Shown one piece after another: positions 25,817 to 35,214 of a DNA stretch of 64,000 bases. Both the position numbers and the translations under genes were made by a program. Under the pieces are notes generated by a model, which searched no databases, was not told the DNA's origin, and saw only the letters and a list, made by a program, of their open reading frames with translations. Location of the stretch: positions 2,728,001 to 2,792,000 of the forward strand of contig NZ_CP113054.1 of assembly GCF_026625605.1 (NCBI RefSeq). The letters are read 5' to 3'. This DNA comes from Luteolibacter sp. SL250 (GTDB taxonomy: Bacteria > Verrucomicrobiota > Verrucomicrobiia > Verrucomicrobiales > Akkermansiaceae). Positions within the stretch are counted from its first letter, which is position 1; every line of letters starts with the position of its first letter.

Positions 25817-27061
25817 ATGGAACAAGGCGCACGGCGGACGGGATTTAAGATCGAACCTTTGTTGGGTGGACTCGCTCTGCTCTTGCTGCTGGTCGGCTGC
25901 GTGGTGGTTTTGAAGCCATTCCTGTCGTCCCTGATGTGGGCCATCGTGCTGTCCTATTCGCTGTATCCTCTCCAACGGCGGTTCACCATCTGGTTCCGCG
26001 GCTCCCGCACGCTGGCGGCGTGCCTGGTGACCCTCACTCTGACCGTCATCCTGGCGGGACCCATCGTGCTCATCGGCATGAGCCTGGTCCAGGACGGGAA
26101 GGACCTGGCGGGTGCAACGAAGAAATGGTTCCTCGCCGCACCGGAGGAGGCTCCTCCGTGGGTCCACCGCCTGCCGATCGTCGGTGACGAGGCTGCGGCC
26201 TACTGGACGGAGTTCAGCGAGGACCGGAAGCGCTGGATGGAGGACGTGGAGAAGGCTGCGGAGGCGGACAGCCGTAAAAAGCGGGCGCGGCAGGAGGAGG
26301 AAATGGTGGACGAAACCATCCCGGTGCCACTGCCGGTCGAGCCTGAGGATGAGATCACCGTGGAGAGGCCGGACAGTTCCCGGTTGGTCGTCTTGCTGGG
26401 GCAGACGCTCGGAATGGCGCGGAAAGCCCTCGTCACCGCAGGTGTGGCGGTCGGCCAGGGAGTCACCCAGGTGATGATCAGCGCGTTCCTCGCCTTTTTC
26501 TTCCTGCGGGACGCTTCCTTGCTCGCGGACCGGCTGCAGGTGGCCGTGGAACGGCTGGCGGGTGACCGCGGCAAGCACCTCCTGAAAGTGGCGGGCGACA
26601 CCGTGCGCGGGGTCATCTACGGCTTCCTCGGGACGGCGCTGATCCAGGCCATCGTCGCCGGCACGGGTTTCTGGATCGCCGATGTTCCCGGCGCGATCCT
26701 GCTCGGAGTGCTGACGTTCTTTTTCGCGGTGGTGCCCTTCGGTCCTCCGATCGTATGGGTTCCCGCCACGCTCTGGTTGTTCGCGCAGGGACGGCCCGGG
26801 TGGGGTATTTTCATGATGATATGGGGTTTCTTCGGCATCAGCGGAGTCGATAACGTCGTGCGTCCGCTCATCATCAGCCAAGGGAGCAAGATGCCGTTCG
26901 TGCTGATCTTCTGCGGCGTCATCGGCGGGGCGCTGGCCTTCGGGTTGGTGGGGCTGTTCCTCGGCCCTACGCTGCTCGCGGTCGCCTACAGGCTCATTGA
27001 CGAATGGTCCACCAATCCGGTGTTGGCAGGTCCCAAGGAAGGTGGGAACTACGAGATCTGA
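25817..27061 (+). CDS. AI-2E family (PerM/YdiK-like) transporter
   Basis: The 414-residue protein has an N-terminal pair of helices with S-L-M-W-A-I-V-L-S-Y. A large charged cytoplasmic segment (about residues 130-185) contains K-K-R-A-R-Q-E-E-E. Five or six C-terminal helices follow, with V-V-P-F-G-P-P-I-V-W-V-P-A and S-G-V-D-N-V-V-R-P-L-I-I-S. These are the conserved blocks of the AI-2E/UPF0118 family, whose members range from autoinducer export to Na+/H+ exchange. The substrate is unknown. The next gene starts four bases after its stop. Confidence 0.9.
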   Translation: MEQGARRTGFKIEPLLGGLALLLLLVGCVVVLKPFLSSLMWAIVLSYSLYPLQRRFTIWFRGSRTLAACLVTLTLTVILAGPIVLIGMSLVQDGKDLAGATKKWFLAAPEEAPPWVHRLPIVGDEAAAYWTEFSEDRKRWMEDVEKAAEADSRKKRARQEEEMVDETIPVPLPVEPEDEITVERPDSSRLVVLLGQTLGMARKALVTAGVAVGQGVTQVMISAFLAFFFLRDASLLADRLQVAVERLAGDRGKHLLKVAGDTVRGVIYGFLGTALIQAIVAGTGFWIADVPGAILLGVLTFFFAVVPFGPPIVWVPATLWLFAQGRPGWGIFMMIWGFFGISGVDNVVRPLIISQGSKMPFVLIFCGVIGGALAFGLVGLFLGPTLLAVAYRLIDEWSTNPVLAGPKEGGNYEI

Positions 27062-27065
27062 CCGC

Positions 27066-28196
27066 ATGTCCGTGGCTCCTTCGGTTTTGGGTGAGGTGGT
27101 GGAGGTTTTTGAGAGAAACTTCCGGGAAAGAGGGGAGATCGGCGCGTCCGTCAGTGTCTGGTGGGATGGGGTGGAGTGCCTCTCGATAGGGCAGGGATGG
27201 TGCGAAAAGGAACACCTGCGGCCATGGACCAAGGATACACTGGTTCCGGTCTATTCCGCCACCAAAGGACCTGCCGCTGCCACGCTGCTGATGGCGCTGG
27301 AGGCGAATGGGATGGGTCCTGAAACACCCGTCCGCGCGGTGTGGGACCGCTTTCCGCTGGCGGATGCGACTTTCGCTCACCTGCTCTCCCACCAATGCGG
27401 CCTCCCCGCGCTGGACCAGGCGGCGGATGTGCTGGACCATGATGCCGTGGTGGCTGCCATCGAGGCGCAGCAACCCGCCTGGCAGTTGGGGGAGGGGCAT
27501 GGCTACCATCCCCGTACCTTCGGCACGCTGGTGGATCATCCCGTGCGCCTGCTCACCGGCATGACGCTGGGCGGCTACTGGAGGAAGGTCATCGCCGTCC
27601 CGCTGGGGCTGGACTTCTGGATCGGGCTGCCGGAGGAGGAATGGCCGCGCGTGACGAAGTTGTATCCCGGGAAAGCCGCGCCATCGGACATCGAGGCGGG
27701 CTTCTACAAGGAGTTCAACACACCCGGCGCGCTCACCCGCCGGGCATTCACCTCCCCGCGTGGTTTGCACGCCGTCCATGAAATGAACCATCCCGAACCC
27801 TGGGCGGCCGGTCTGCCCGCGATGGGGGGCATCGGCACCGCATCCGCTCTCGCCAAATTCTATCAAGCCGCTGCCGGTTCGATGCCGGGGCCGATCCCGG
27901 AGTCCATAAGAAGGGCTCTGGCGGGACCACGGAGCGCAGCCGATGACAAGGTGCTCCTGAAGCCGACGGTCTTCACCTGCGGTTGCCAACAGGATCCCGT
28001 GGATGTGGACGGGCGGAAGATCCGCCAGCTCTATGGCCCGTCCACGGCCGCCTTCGGCCACCCTGGTGCCGGCGGCAGTCATGCTTTCGCGGATCCTCTT
28101 TCCGGTGTTTCCTTCGCCTATGTGATGAACCAGATGGAGATGAGCGTGATGCCAGGCGCGAAGTGCGTCGATATGGTGACGGCACTGTTCTCCTGA
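27066..28196 (+). CDS. Serine beta-lactamase-fold hydrolase (EstB/LACTB-like)
   Basis: The 376-residue protein has the S-x-x-K nucleophile motif V-Y-S64-A-T-K67-G and the Tyr motif G-Y147-H-P-R-T-F-G of class C/EstB esterases. Near the end it has H-P-G-A-G-G-S-H-A-F-A-D-P, equivalent to the H/K-T-G triad element. No signal peptide is visible, so it is probably a cytoplasmic esterase rather than a secreted beta-lactamase. The start at 27066 excludes 23 residues that overlap the upstream gene. It is likely co-transcribed with the AI-2E transporter. Confidence 0.9.
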   Translation: MSVAPSVLGEVVEVFERNFRERGEIGASVSVWWDGVECLSIGQGWCEKEHLRPWTKDTLVPVYSATKGPAAATLLMALEANGMGPETPVRAVWDRFPLADATFAHLLSHQCGLPALDQAADVLDHDAVVAAIEAQQPAWQLGEGHGYHPRTFGTLVDHPVRLLTGMTLGGYWRKVIAVPLGLDFWIGLPEEEWPRVTKLYPGKAAPSDIEAGFYKEFNTPGALTRRAFTSPRGLHAVHEMNHPEPWAAGLPAMGGIGTASALAKFYQAAAGSMPGPIPESIRRALAGPRSAADDKVLLKPTVFTCGCQQDPVDVDGRKIRQLYGPSTAAFGHPGAGGSHAFADPLSGVSFAYVMNQMEMSVMPGAKCVDMVTALFS

Positions 28197-28253
28197 GGCG
28201 TGTTCTTTCGGCATTTACGCCCAGCGAAAATCGCCTAACTTCGGCACGGCACA

Positions 28254-28982
28254 ATGGTGGTGGAGAAACTGGATACCCTGCAGACCGTGGAACTCGCGGA
28301 AGGAATCGAGATCCGCCTGCGCATCGCCGGGCCGCTTGTCAGGGCGGGAGCCTATCTGGTGGATCTGGTGATCCGCAGCGCCATCCTCACGGTCATTTCC
28401 TTGGCCATGGCCATCAGTGGGATTGCCATTGGAGGAAAGGTAGCCATGGGATTGTTCCTCTTGGCCTGGTTTCTTTTGGATTGGTTCTACCCGGTGATTT
28501 TCGAAGCGGGGAAACGTGGAGCCACACCCGGAAAACGTGTCGCGGGGCTTCGCGTGGTGCAGGCCACCGGTTCCCCCATCACGCTCGGGCAGGCGGTGGT
28601 GCGGAATTTCCTCCGCTTCATCGATGGCATGCCGTTCTTCACGTATGGCATCGGCCTGGGGAGCTGTCTGGCATCGCGGCGTTTCCAACGGCTGGGTGAT
28701 CTGGCGGCGGGGACGGTGGTGGTCTACACGAAGACCGCCCCGGAGATCATCATCGCAGCTCCTCCCCCCATGCAATCGGTGCCGATTTCGGTCGGTCTCA
28801 CGGCGGATGAAACCAGGGCGTTGGTTCTTTTCCGGGAACGGGCCGGATTGTGGTCGGAGGGACGGCGCGCGGAGATCGGCGATCATGTCAGCGCGCTCAG
28901 CGGAGCTTCCGGCACCGCCGGGGTCAACCGGCTGATGTCGATGGCCCACTGGGTGCAGGAAAAGCGGGAGGGAGGGACGTGA
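28254..28982 (+). CDS. RDD family membrane protein
   Basis: The 242-residue protein holds an RDD domain: A-G-P-L-V-R-A-G-A-Y-L-V-D-L-V-I-R near the first helix, Y-P-V-I-F-E-A-G-K-R-G-A-T-P-G-K-R after the second, and R-R-F-Q-R-L-G-D-L-A-A-G-T-V-V. The soluble C-terminus is of unknown role. It opens a tight cluster with spoIIM, DUF4129 and DUF4350 genes (1-base gap, then overlaps). This set usually accompanies MoxR and DUF58 genes; both are missing here. Confidence 0.9.
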   Translation: MVVEKLDTLQTVELAEGIEIRLRIAGPLVRAGAYLVDLVIRSAILTVISLAMAISGIAIGGKVAMGLFLLAWFLLDWFYPVIFEAGKRGATPGKRVAGLRVVQATGSPITLGQAVVRNFLRFIDGMPFFTYGIGLGSCLASRRFQRLGDLAAGTVVVYTKTAPEIIIAAPPPMQSVPISVGLTADETRALVLFRERAGLWSEGRRAEIGDHVSALSGASGTAGVNRLMSMAHWVQEKREGGT

Positions 28983-28983
28983 G

Positions 28984-29955
28984 ATGACGGTGGGGGATTT
29001 CGAGTCGAAGAATGCGGAACGATGGCGCGAGTACGAGCGTCTCGTGGAGTCGTTGGAAAAGGGGAAACCGAACGAGCATGCGGACCAACTGCCAAGACGG
29101 TTCCGCGAACTCTGCGTGGATCTTTCCCTGGCGGAGTGCCGGATGTATGGCTCCCGCCTGACCGGGCGGCTCAATGCTCTGGTGATCCGCGGTTATGAAA
29201 TCATCTACCGCACGCGCCGCGGCGGCTGGAGGGCGTTCGCGGAATTCGCCGCGGTTGGGTTCCCCCGGGCGGTGCGCGGGGACTGGAAACTGTTCTGGCT
29301 GTGCAGCATCATGTTCTGGCTGCCGTTCTTTGCCATGATGCTTTCCGCCCACCATGACATCAGTTGGGTGCAGGCCGCACTGGGACCGGAGGGAATGGCC
29401 TCGATGGATGACATGTATGGTGGCCGTGAACAACAGATCGCCCACCTGAGGTCCGAGTATGGATCGAACTTCATGATGTTCTGTTTCTACATCTACAACA
29501 ATGTCGCCATTGATTTCCGGATCTTCGCCGGTGGCATGGCTGCCGGTGTGGGGACGTTGTTCTTCCTTCTCTTCAACGGGGTGCACATCGGGGCGGCGGC
29601 GGGCTACGTGAATGTGGCCGGAAATCCGGAATCCTTCTGGACCTTCGTCGCCGGGCACTCGTCGTTCGAGCTGCTGGGCATGGTGGTGGCGGGCATGGCG
29701 GGCATGCGCCTCGGACTGGCCATCCTCAAGCCGGGGAGGCTGCCCCGCGTGAGGGCGCTTGCGGAGACGACGAAGCACACGCTGCCGCTGATCTATGGTG
29801 CCGCACTCCTGACCACCCTGGCTGCGGTTGTGGAGGGCTTCTGGTCCGCCCAGCCGGTTCCCTCCATGCTGAAGTACGCCGTCGGCATTTTCTTCTGGCT
29901 GCTGCACGCCGCCTACTTTCTTTTCGCGGGGAGGGGCGTGAAGCATGCGCCTTGA
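28984..29955 (+). CDS. SpoIIM-like (stage II sporulation protein M family) membrane protein
   Basis: The 323-residue protein has a cytoplasmic N-terminus with R-W-R-E-Y-E-R-L, then six or so helices. The family block N-N-V-A-I-D-F-R-I-F-A-G-G-M-A-A-G-V-G is followed by F-N-G-V-H-I-G-A-A-A-G-Y and G-H-S-S-F-E-L-L-G. In spore formers SpoIIM works in engulfment; in non-sporulating Gram-negatives the family occurs in MoxR-type clusters of unknown function. It lies between the RDD gene and the DUF4129 gene, overlapping the latter by 11 bases. Confidence 0.9.
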   Translation: MTVGDFESKNAERWREYERLVESLEKGKPNEHADQLPRRFRELCVDLSLAECRMYGSRLTGRLNALVIRGYEIIYRTRRGGWRAFAEFAAVGFPRAVRGDWKLFWLCSIMFWLPFFAMMLSAHHDISWVQAALGPEGMASMDDMYGGREQQIAHLRSEYGSNFMMFCFYIYNNVAIDFRIFAGGMAAGVGTLFFLLFNGVHIGAAAGYVNVAGNPESFWTFVAGHSSFELLGMVVAGMAGMRLGLAILKPGRLPRVRALAETTKHTLPLIYGAALLTTLAAVVEGFWSAQPVPSMLKYAVGIFFWLLHAAYFLFAGRGVKHAP

Positions 29956-31387
29956 GGATGTCACCGCGGAGATCCGTCCCCGGAGTGATTGGGAGGCGGT
30001 GGACCTGGGATTCGCCATGATCCGCAGGGATTTCTGGCGCTGCTTCACCGTCTGGTGGCTGGCGTTGCTGGCACCGGTGCTCATCGCCGGCTGGTTCCTG
30101 CGGGAGATGCCGCTGGTCCTGGCCGCTCTGTTCTGGTGGTGGAAGCCCGTCGGCTCGCGGATGGTGTTGTTCGATCTCAGCCGTCGCCTTTTCGGAGAGA
30201 AGCCGGGTTGGAAAGCGGTTTTCCGGGAGATCCCGCGTGCCTGGATCCGCCGGTTCTTCTACCGCATGATCTTCGCGAGGTTCTCACCCTGGCTGCCGGT
30301 CACGCTGGCAGTGGAGGATCTGGAGGGGCTGCGTGGAAAGCCCTACCGCCAGCGGGCGAAGCAGCTTGCGCGACGCGGGGATGGAGTGGTGATGTGGTTG
30401 TATTTCGCCGCGGATCTCACCGCCGCGTGGCTCGCGCTGAGCGTCTTCGCCATTGTCATCATGATGATGCCGGAGGGTGAAAGCGGCCCGTGGCAGGCGG
30501 CGCTGGAATCCTTTGACCAGAGCAATCCATTCGACATTCCATTGGTCATTTCATGGACCGCCGCCGGTTGTGCGATGCTGGGGATGGCTCTGGTGGACAT
30601 CTTCGTCACGGGAGCCGGCTTCGGCGTCTACGTGAATAACCGGACGTGGCTGGAGGGCTGGGATGTCGAACTGGCATTCAAGCGTCTGGGACAACGCCTC
30701 GGCAAACTCGCTGCCGTGCTGGTGCTCGCGGCGTCTCTCTTTTTCCCGCTGTCCTCTCATGCGCAGGAGACCGGCCCGGATCCGGAGATCATCCGCGAGG
30801 TCAAATCCCATGAGGATTTCAAGGTCCACTCGGAAACCTACAAGGTGCCGGTCTCGAAATCGAAATCCAGTTCATCATCGGGTGGATTTGGCGCCGTTCC
30901 CGCCTACGTGGCGTTGATCTTCGGCTACACGGCTCTTGCCGCGTTGCTCGGCTTTTTGATCTGGGTGATCTGGAACAACCGCCATGCATTCCGGCTGGCG
31001 TACTCAGGGGGAGGTGCATTGAAGGAAGCACCATCCGCACGGATGGTGATGGGCATGGAAGTCACCGCGGAGTCACTGCCGAAGGACATTCCGACGGCGG
31101 CATGGGCGCTATGGACCGCTGGACGGCGGCACGAGGCGCTCGCCTTGCTCTACCGTGGGACGATTTCGAAGGTGATCGATGTCGCAAGGGTGGAGATCCA
31201 GGAGTCGGACACGGAAGGGGACTGCCTCCGTCGGGTGGAGGATGCCGGAAGCTCCGCGCACCCGGACTATTTCAAAGGCCTCACGGGGGCATGGATGCGC
31301 CTGGCGTATGCCGCGCAGGATCCTCCGGAAATGGAGGTCCGTGCCTTGTGTGAAAGCTGGCCGTTCAGGGAAGGGAGGGTTGGATGA
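29945..31387 (+). CDS. DUF4129-type membrane protein
   Basis: The 480-residue protein has several N-terminal helices (about 30-60, 160-180, 200-230), a helix near 253-270 ending S-S-H-A-Q, and a Ser-rich linker. One more helix follows (about 317-340), and then the cytoplasmic DUF4129 region. That region carries P-T-A-A-W-A-L-W-T-A-G-R-R-H-E-A-L-A-L-L-Y-R-G and the S-D-T-E-G-D-C-L-R-R-V motif. The family is predicted to support assembly or processing of envelope proteins with MoxR ATPases. It overlaps both neighbours (11 and 4 bases), so the cluster is one transcript. Confidence 0.85.
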   Translation: MRLEDVTAEIRPRSDWEAVDLGFAMIRRDFWRCFTVWWLALLAPVLIAGWFLREMPLVLAALFWWWKPVGSRMVLFDLSRRLFGEKPGWKAVFREIPRAWIRRFFYRMIFARFSPWLPVTLAVEDLEGLRGKPYRQRAKQLARRGDGVVMWLYFAADLTAAWLALSVFAIVIMMMPEGESGPWQAALESFDQSNPFDIPLVISWTAAGCAMLGMALVDIFVTGAGFGVYVNNRTWLEGWDVELAFKRLGQRLGKLAAVLVLAASLFFPLSSHAQETGPDPEIIREVKSHEDFKVHSETYKVPVSKSKSSSSSGGFGAVPAYVALIFGYTALAALLGFLIWVIWNNRHAFRLAYSGGGALKEAPSARMVMGMEVTAESLPKDIPTAAWALWTAGRRHEALALLYRGTISKVIDVARVEIQESDTEGDCLRRVEDAGSSAHPDYFKGLTGAWMRLAYAAQDPPEMEVRALCESWPFREGRVG

Positions 31388-32490
31388 CCCGTCATCTCCT
31401 CAGGTGCTGCCTGCTGCTCTTCGCCCTCTTGTCCGCAGGTTGCGAGTTCGAGGAAGTGACCCGCGAAACGGGTTACAAGGGGAAGGCACGGCTCAATCCC
31501 TGGCTCGCTGCTGAAAGGTTCGTGGAGCGCAAGGGGCATGAGGTCCGCGCATCCGGAAGCTGGCTGAAGCCGGAGTGGAATCACAGCGTCTACTTCGTTC
31601 CCGTCGGTGTGCTGAACAATGCCGGGGTGGTGTCTCCGATGAAGGAGTGGGTCTCCAACGGCGGACATCTGGTGCTGCTGGTGGAGTACTCGGATTCCGA
31701 GTGGAATGACTGGGGGCACTTCCAGCGCAATGTTCCCGAGCTCCAATCACCGCTGGTCGAATTCCTGAAACAGACCGGGATGACCATCGACCGGGCAGGC
31801 TCGGGCAAACCTGATGGAACAGAGGTCACCTTCGGTGAACAAAAATATAAGGTCGAAACCTCCTCCAGCGCGTCTGTTTCGACACAGTCGGTGAAGGACG
31901 GGAATTTCGCTTCGGTGGAGTACGACTACGGCCGCGTGACCGTCATCCCGGATGCGAGGATCTTCCGCAACCGCAAGATCGGGGATCAGGAGCACGCCGC
32001 GCTGCTTTCCGCCCTCATCGAATCATCTCCGATGGAGGGAACGGTCGTGTTCCTGCGTGGAGCGGGCATCTCGCTCTGGAGGATGCTTGCACGCCATCTC
32101 TGGCCGGTGCTGGTGGGCCTGGGCGTGGCCCTCATCATCTGGCTGTGGAAGAGTTTCACCCGCTTCGGTCCCATGGAATCCGCTGCCACCGCATCCCCGT
32201 TGCGGGGATATGACCATCACCTGGAGGCGTTGGGGGATTACCAATGGAGGCTGGACAGAGGTTCCGCACTGCTGGCTCCCATCCGGGAGCGGATCATCGA
32301 GGGTGGGCAGAAAGCCGCCGCTGCCGCCGGCAGAAAGGATGCGGACTTCTTCCAGTTCCTCGCCGAACGTGCCGGCATTCCCAGGGAACGTGTGAACCGT
32401 GCCCTGACGGAGAACGCTCCGGCGGATGGCAGCGTGATGACCCGGACGACGGCGGATCTGCAGAAGCTGCTCTCGGTGCTGCGGTCGTGA
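31384..32490 (+). CDS. DUF4350-type lipoprotein/membrane protein
   Basis: The 368-residue protein starts with a lipobox-like leader (L-L-S-A-G-C, Cys about 20). A Rossmann-like extracytoplasmic domain follows with E-W-V-S-N-G-G-H-L-V-L-L-V-E and D-Y-G-R-V-T-V-I-P-D-A, then a membrane helix (about 238-256) and a helical tail. This layout matches DUF4350 proteins that end RDD-SpoIIM-DUF4129-DUF4350 clusters. The usual next genes, a MoxR AAA ATPase and a DUF58 protein, do not follow; a broken PEP-CTERM gene does. Confidence 0.85.
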   Translation: MTRHLLRCCLLLFALLSAGCEFEEVTRETGYKGKARLNPWLAAERFVERKGHEVRASGSWLKPEWNHSVYFVPVGVLNNAGVVSPMKEWVSNGGHLVLLVEYSDSEWNDWGHFQRNVPELQSPLVEFLKQTGMTIDRAGSGKPDGTEVTFGEQKYKVETSSSASVSTQSVKDGNFASVEYDYGRVTVIPDARIFRNRKIGDQEHAALLSALIESSPMEGTVVFLRGAGISLWRMLARHLWPVLVGLGVALIIWLWKSFTRFGPMESAATASPLRGYDHHLEALGDYQWRLDRGSALLAPIRERIIEGGQKAAAAAGRKDADFFQFLAERAGIPRERVNRALTENAPADGSVMTRTTADLQKLLSVLRS

Positions 32491-32575
32491 CGATTTGCCG
32501 GAATAGGGCCGGGGGAAATCTTCCAACGATTTACTGGTTGAAAATTTTCCCGGAAGATGATAGCGCGTTTGGAGA

Positions 32576-33455
32576 GTGAAAACCCAGTCCCCCATTTTCG
32601 CAGGGTTCACTGTCATTGGATTCCTCGCATCGGCGGGGATTGCGTCCGCTGTGACAGTGATTGATGACGGATTCGAAACGGCGACCCATCCCACCGGTTT
32701 CCGGACGGTTGCGACGTCTCCGGGCAGTCCCTATTACGGATCGTCCTCACCGGCGGCGTCCATCACTGATGATACGACATTTGGCAGCAAGGCACTCACC
32801 GTCACCGCCGGTGCGAACTACCACCTGATAACCCCTCTGGGAGGAACCGTTTCGCTTGCGAATGTCAATGATACCCTGACGCTGAGCTTCAAGTTCCGGT
32901 TCACAAACTCCCCGACGGCGGATGGAGCGGCGTTCCGGTTCGGTATTTTCAACTCCAACGGCACACCGGTCGTGTCCGATAATTTCGGAACCGGGATTTC
33001 TGACAATGACAGGGGTTATTATGCGGTGGTGGGAGCGACGACAGTTCCTGCGGCGAGTGCGATCCTGTTCAATGAGAATGGAGGCACCAGCCCCATCCTC
33101 GGCGGAGCGGACCGTTCTTCGCTGGCGGCGAGTTCCACTGGTCCCACCGTGGCATCCGGAAATATGGCCGCGCATTCGGTTTCACTGACCCATCACGCGG
33201 ACCAGCCTCACCCAGATGTCGCTCTCCTATGTGTTCGACGGAGGCACCCCCATCACCGCGGTGGACAGCAGCGCGAACATTCGCACCTCCTTCGACCAGA
33301 TTGCCATCTCGAACGGATTCACGACCACCTTTGCCCAATACAACGTTGACGATGTGTTGCTGACGGCAACAAATTTCACCCCCATTCCCGAACCGGCCGC
33401 CGCATTGCTTGGAAGCATGGCGGCGATTGGGATGCTGATCCGCCGACGGAAGTGA
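32576..33455 (+). pseudogene. PEP-CTERM protein gene broken by a one-base insertion
   Basis: The 5' frame (32576 to about 33190, GTG start) encodes a signal peptide (about residues 1-25) and a beta-rich secreted domain with N-D-T-L-T-L-S-F-K-F-R-F, then loses sense after H-S-V-S-L-T. The +1-shifted frame continues I-T-R-T-S-L-T-Q-M-S-L-S-Y-V-F-D-G-G and ends with P-I-P-E-P-A-A, a hydrophobic helix and R-R-R-K. Removing one C from the CCC at 33189-33191 rejoins both into a 292-residue PEP-CTERM protein. It may be a true recent inactivation, a phase-variable run or a sequencing error. Its stop codon abuts the polX stop codon. Confidence 0.8.
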
Positions 33456-35201
33456 TCATCGTTCCGACTTCGGTGTTCTCAGGAAGGCCTCCACTTCCTT
33501 CACCGGGCGGGTGTTCAGGACATCTTCCCGGCGCAGCCAGCCCTTGCGGGCGATCCTCACGCCCAGGCCGATGTGGTGGATGCGGGCGGTGGAATGGGCA
33601 TCCGGATTGATGGAGCAGAGGACGCCCTTGTCTCGTGCCTTTTTCCACCAGCGCCAGTCCATGTCCATCCGCTTCGGGCTGCAGTTCAGCTCGATGATGG
33701 TCCGCGTTTCCGCCGCGCAGTCGATGATCTTCGCATGATTGACCTTGTACTCGTCACGGCGGAGCAGCAGCCTGCCGGTGACGTGCCCCAGCATGGTCAC
33801 ATGCTCGTTCTCCATCGCGCGGCAGATCCGGCGGGTCATCGTGTCCTCATCAAGGTTGAAGACTGAATGGACCGATGCCACACAGTAGTCCAGTTTGGAG
33901 AGGATGGAGTCGTCGAAGTCCAGTGAACCGTCCTTCAGGATGTCCACTTCCGTTCCTGAAAACAGGCGGAAATGCTCCCAGCCGGCATTCAGTTCCTTGA
34001 TCCGGGCGATCTGTTCAAGGAGACGGATTTCATCCAGTCCGTTTGCCTGGAAGGAGGACTTCGAGTGGTCCGCGATGCCGAGATACTGGAGACCCAGATC
34101 GATCGCTTCCTCCGCCATTTCCTCCAGCGTGTTGTGCCCGTCGGAAGCGGTCGTGTGGTTGTGGAAGGTGCCGCGGAGGTTCTCCAGTTGGATCAGGCGG
34201 GGAAGGGTGCGCTCCGCCGCCGCCTCGATCTCGCCGCGATTCTCCCGCAGTTCCGGCGGGATGAACTGCAGGCCCAGCGCCTCGTATATGTCGCCTTCCT
34301 CGTTCACCTCCGGAATGGCGGCGGGGGCATCGGAATTCACCGCTGTGAAGCCATATTCATTGAGGGAGAGTCCTTTTTTCAGGGCCAACGAGCGGATGGC
34401 CACGTTGTGTTCCTTTGAGCCGGAGAAATATTGGAGGGCGAATGGGAACTGCTTGTTGGAAACCGCCCGCAGGTCCGCCTGGATCCCGTTCTTCAGGCGG
34501 ATGGACGTTTTCGTGTCGCCGCAGGCGATGATGGACTCCATCTGCGGCAGGGTGGTGAAGTCCTCGCAGACCAGCGCGGGTTCCTTCGTGGCGACGAGGA
34601 AATCGATGTCATGCACGGTTTCCTTTCCGCGCCGGAAGGATCCCGCCACCGCCACACGGGTGACTTCCGGATGCATGCGCAGCAACTCGAGGATCTCCTC
34701 CACCAACGGGTTGATGGAACCCAGCAGAAACGTGTCCGCCACGGTGCTCCGGAGGGCGATCGCCTCCAGGATCTTGGTCTGGGTCTTCTCGCCGAAGCCC
34801 GGGAGCCTGGCCACAGTGCCGCTCTCACAAAGAGCCTTCAGGTCCGCAACCGATCCGACCCCCAGCGTTTCGTGGAGAACCTTGATCTTCTTCGGACCGA
34901 GACCCTGGAGATCGAACAGTTCGAACAGGCCGGCCGGAAATTCCGCGCGGAGCTTCTGGTGGAATTGGAGGGTGCCGGTGGCGGCCAGCTCATGAAGCTT
35001 GTCGCGCAACGCATCACCGATGCCCTTGATGCCGGTGAGTTCGTTGTCGGTGGCCAGTTGTACGATGTCTCCGTCGAATCCGCGAACCGCTTCCGCGCCC
35101 TGCCGGTAGGCGCGGACCTTGAAGGGGTTCTCTCCCTTCAGTTCGAGCAACAGGGCGATTTCGTCGAGGACTTCGGCCAGATTTTCACGGGTTGCGGGCA
35201 T
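33456..35201 (-). CDS. polX: DNA polymerase/3'-5' exonuclease PolX
   Basis: PolX fills short gaps in repair and has a PHP exonuclease. The 581-residue protein has helix-hairpin-helix repeats (G-I-K-G-I-G-D-A-L near 57-65; L-P-G-F-G-E-K-T near 133-140). The polymerase motif is G187-S-F-R-R-G with D198-I-D200, and the C-terminal PHP domain has F-H-N-H-T-T-A-S-D-G, G-I-A-D-H-S and N-P-D-A-H-S. Length and order are those of bacterial PolX. It starts 13 bases after the exo/endonuclease-fold gene's stop, both on the minus strand with ybaB and dnaX upstream. Confidence 0.95.
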   Translation of the reverse strand: MPATRENLAEVLDEIALLLELKGENPFKVRAYRQGAEAVRGFDGDIVQLATDNELTGIKGIGDALRDKLHELAATGTLQFHQKLRAEFPAGLFELFDLQGLGPKKIKVLHETLGVGSVADLKALCESGTVARLPGFGEKTQTKILEAIALRSTVADTFLLGSINPLVEEILELLRMHPEVTRVAVAGSFRRGKETVHDIDFLVATKEPALVCEDFTTLPQMESIIACGDTKTSIRLKNGIQADLRAVSNKQFPFALQYFSGSKEHNVAIRSLALKKGLSLNEYGFTAVNSDAPAAIPEVNEEGDIYEALGLQFIPPELRENRGEIEAAAERTLPRLIQLENLRGTFHNHTTASDGHNTLEEMAEEAIDLGLQYLGIADHSKSSFQANGLDEIRLLEQIARIKELNAGWEHFRLFSGTEVDILKDGSLDFDDSILSKLDYCVASVHSVFNLDEDTMTRRICRAMENEHVTMLGHVTGRLLLRRDEYKVNHAKIIDCAAETRTIIELNCSPKRMDMDWRWWKKARDKGVLCSINPDAHSTARIHHIGLGVRIARKGWLRREDVLNTRPVKEVEAFLRTPKSER

Positions 35202-35214
35202 GATCAGAAGAGGG

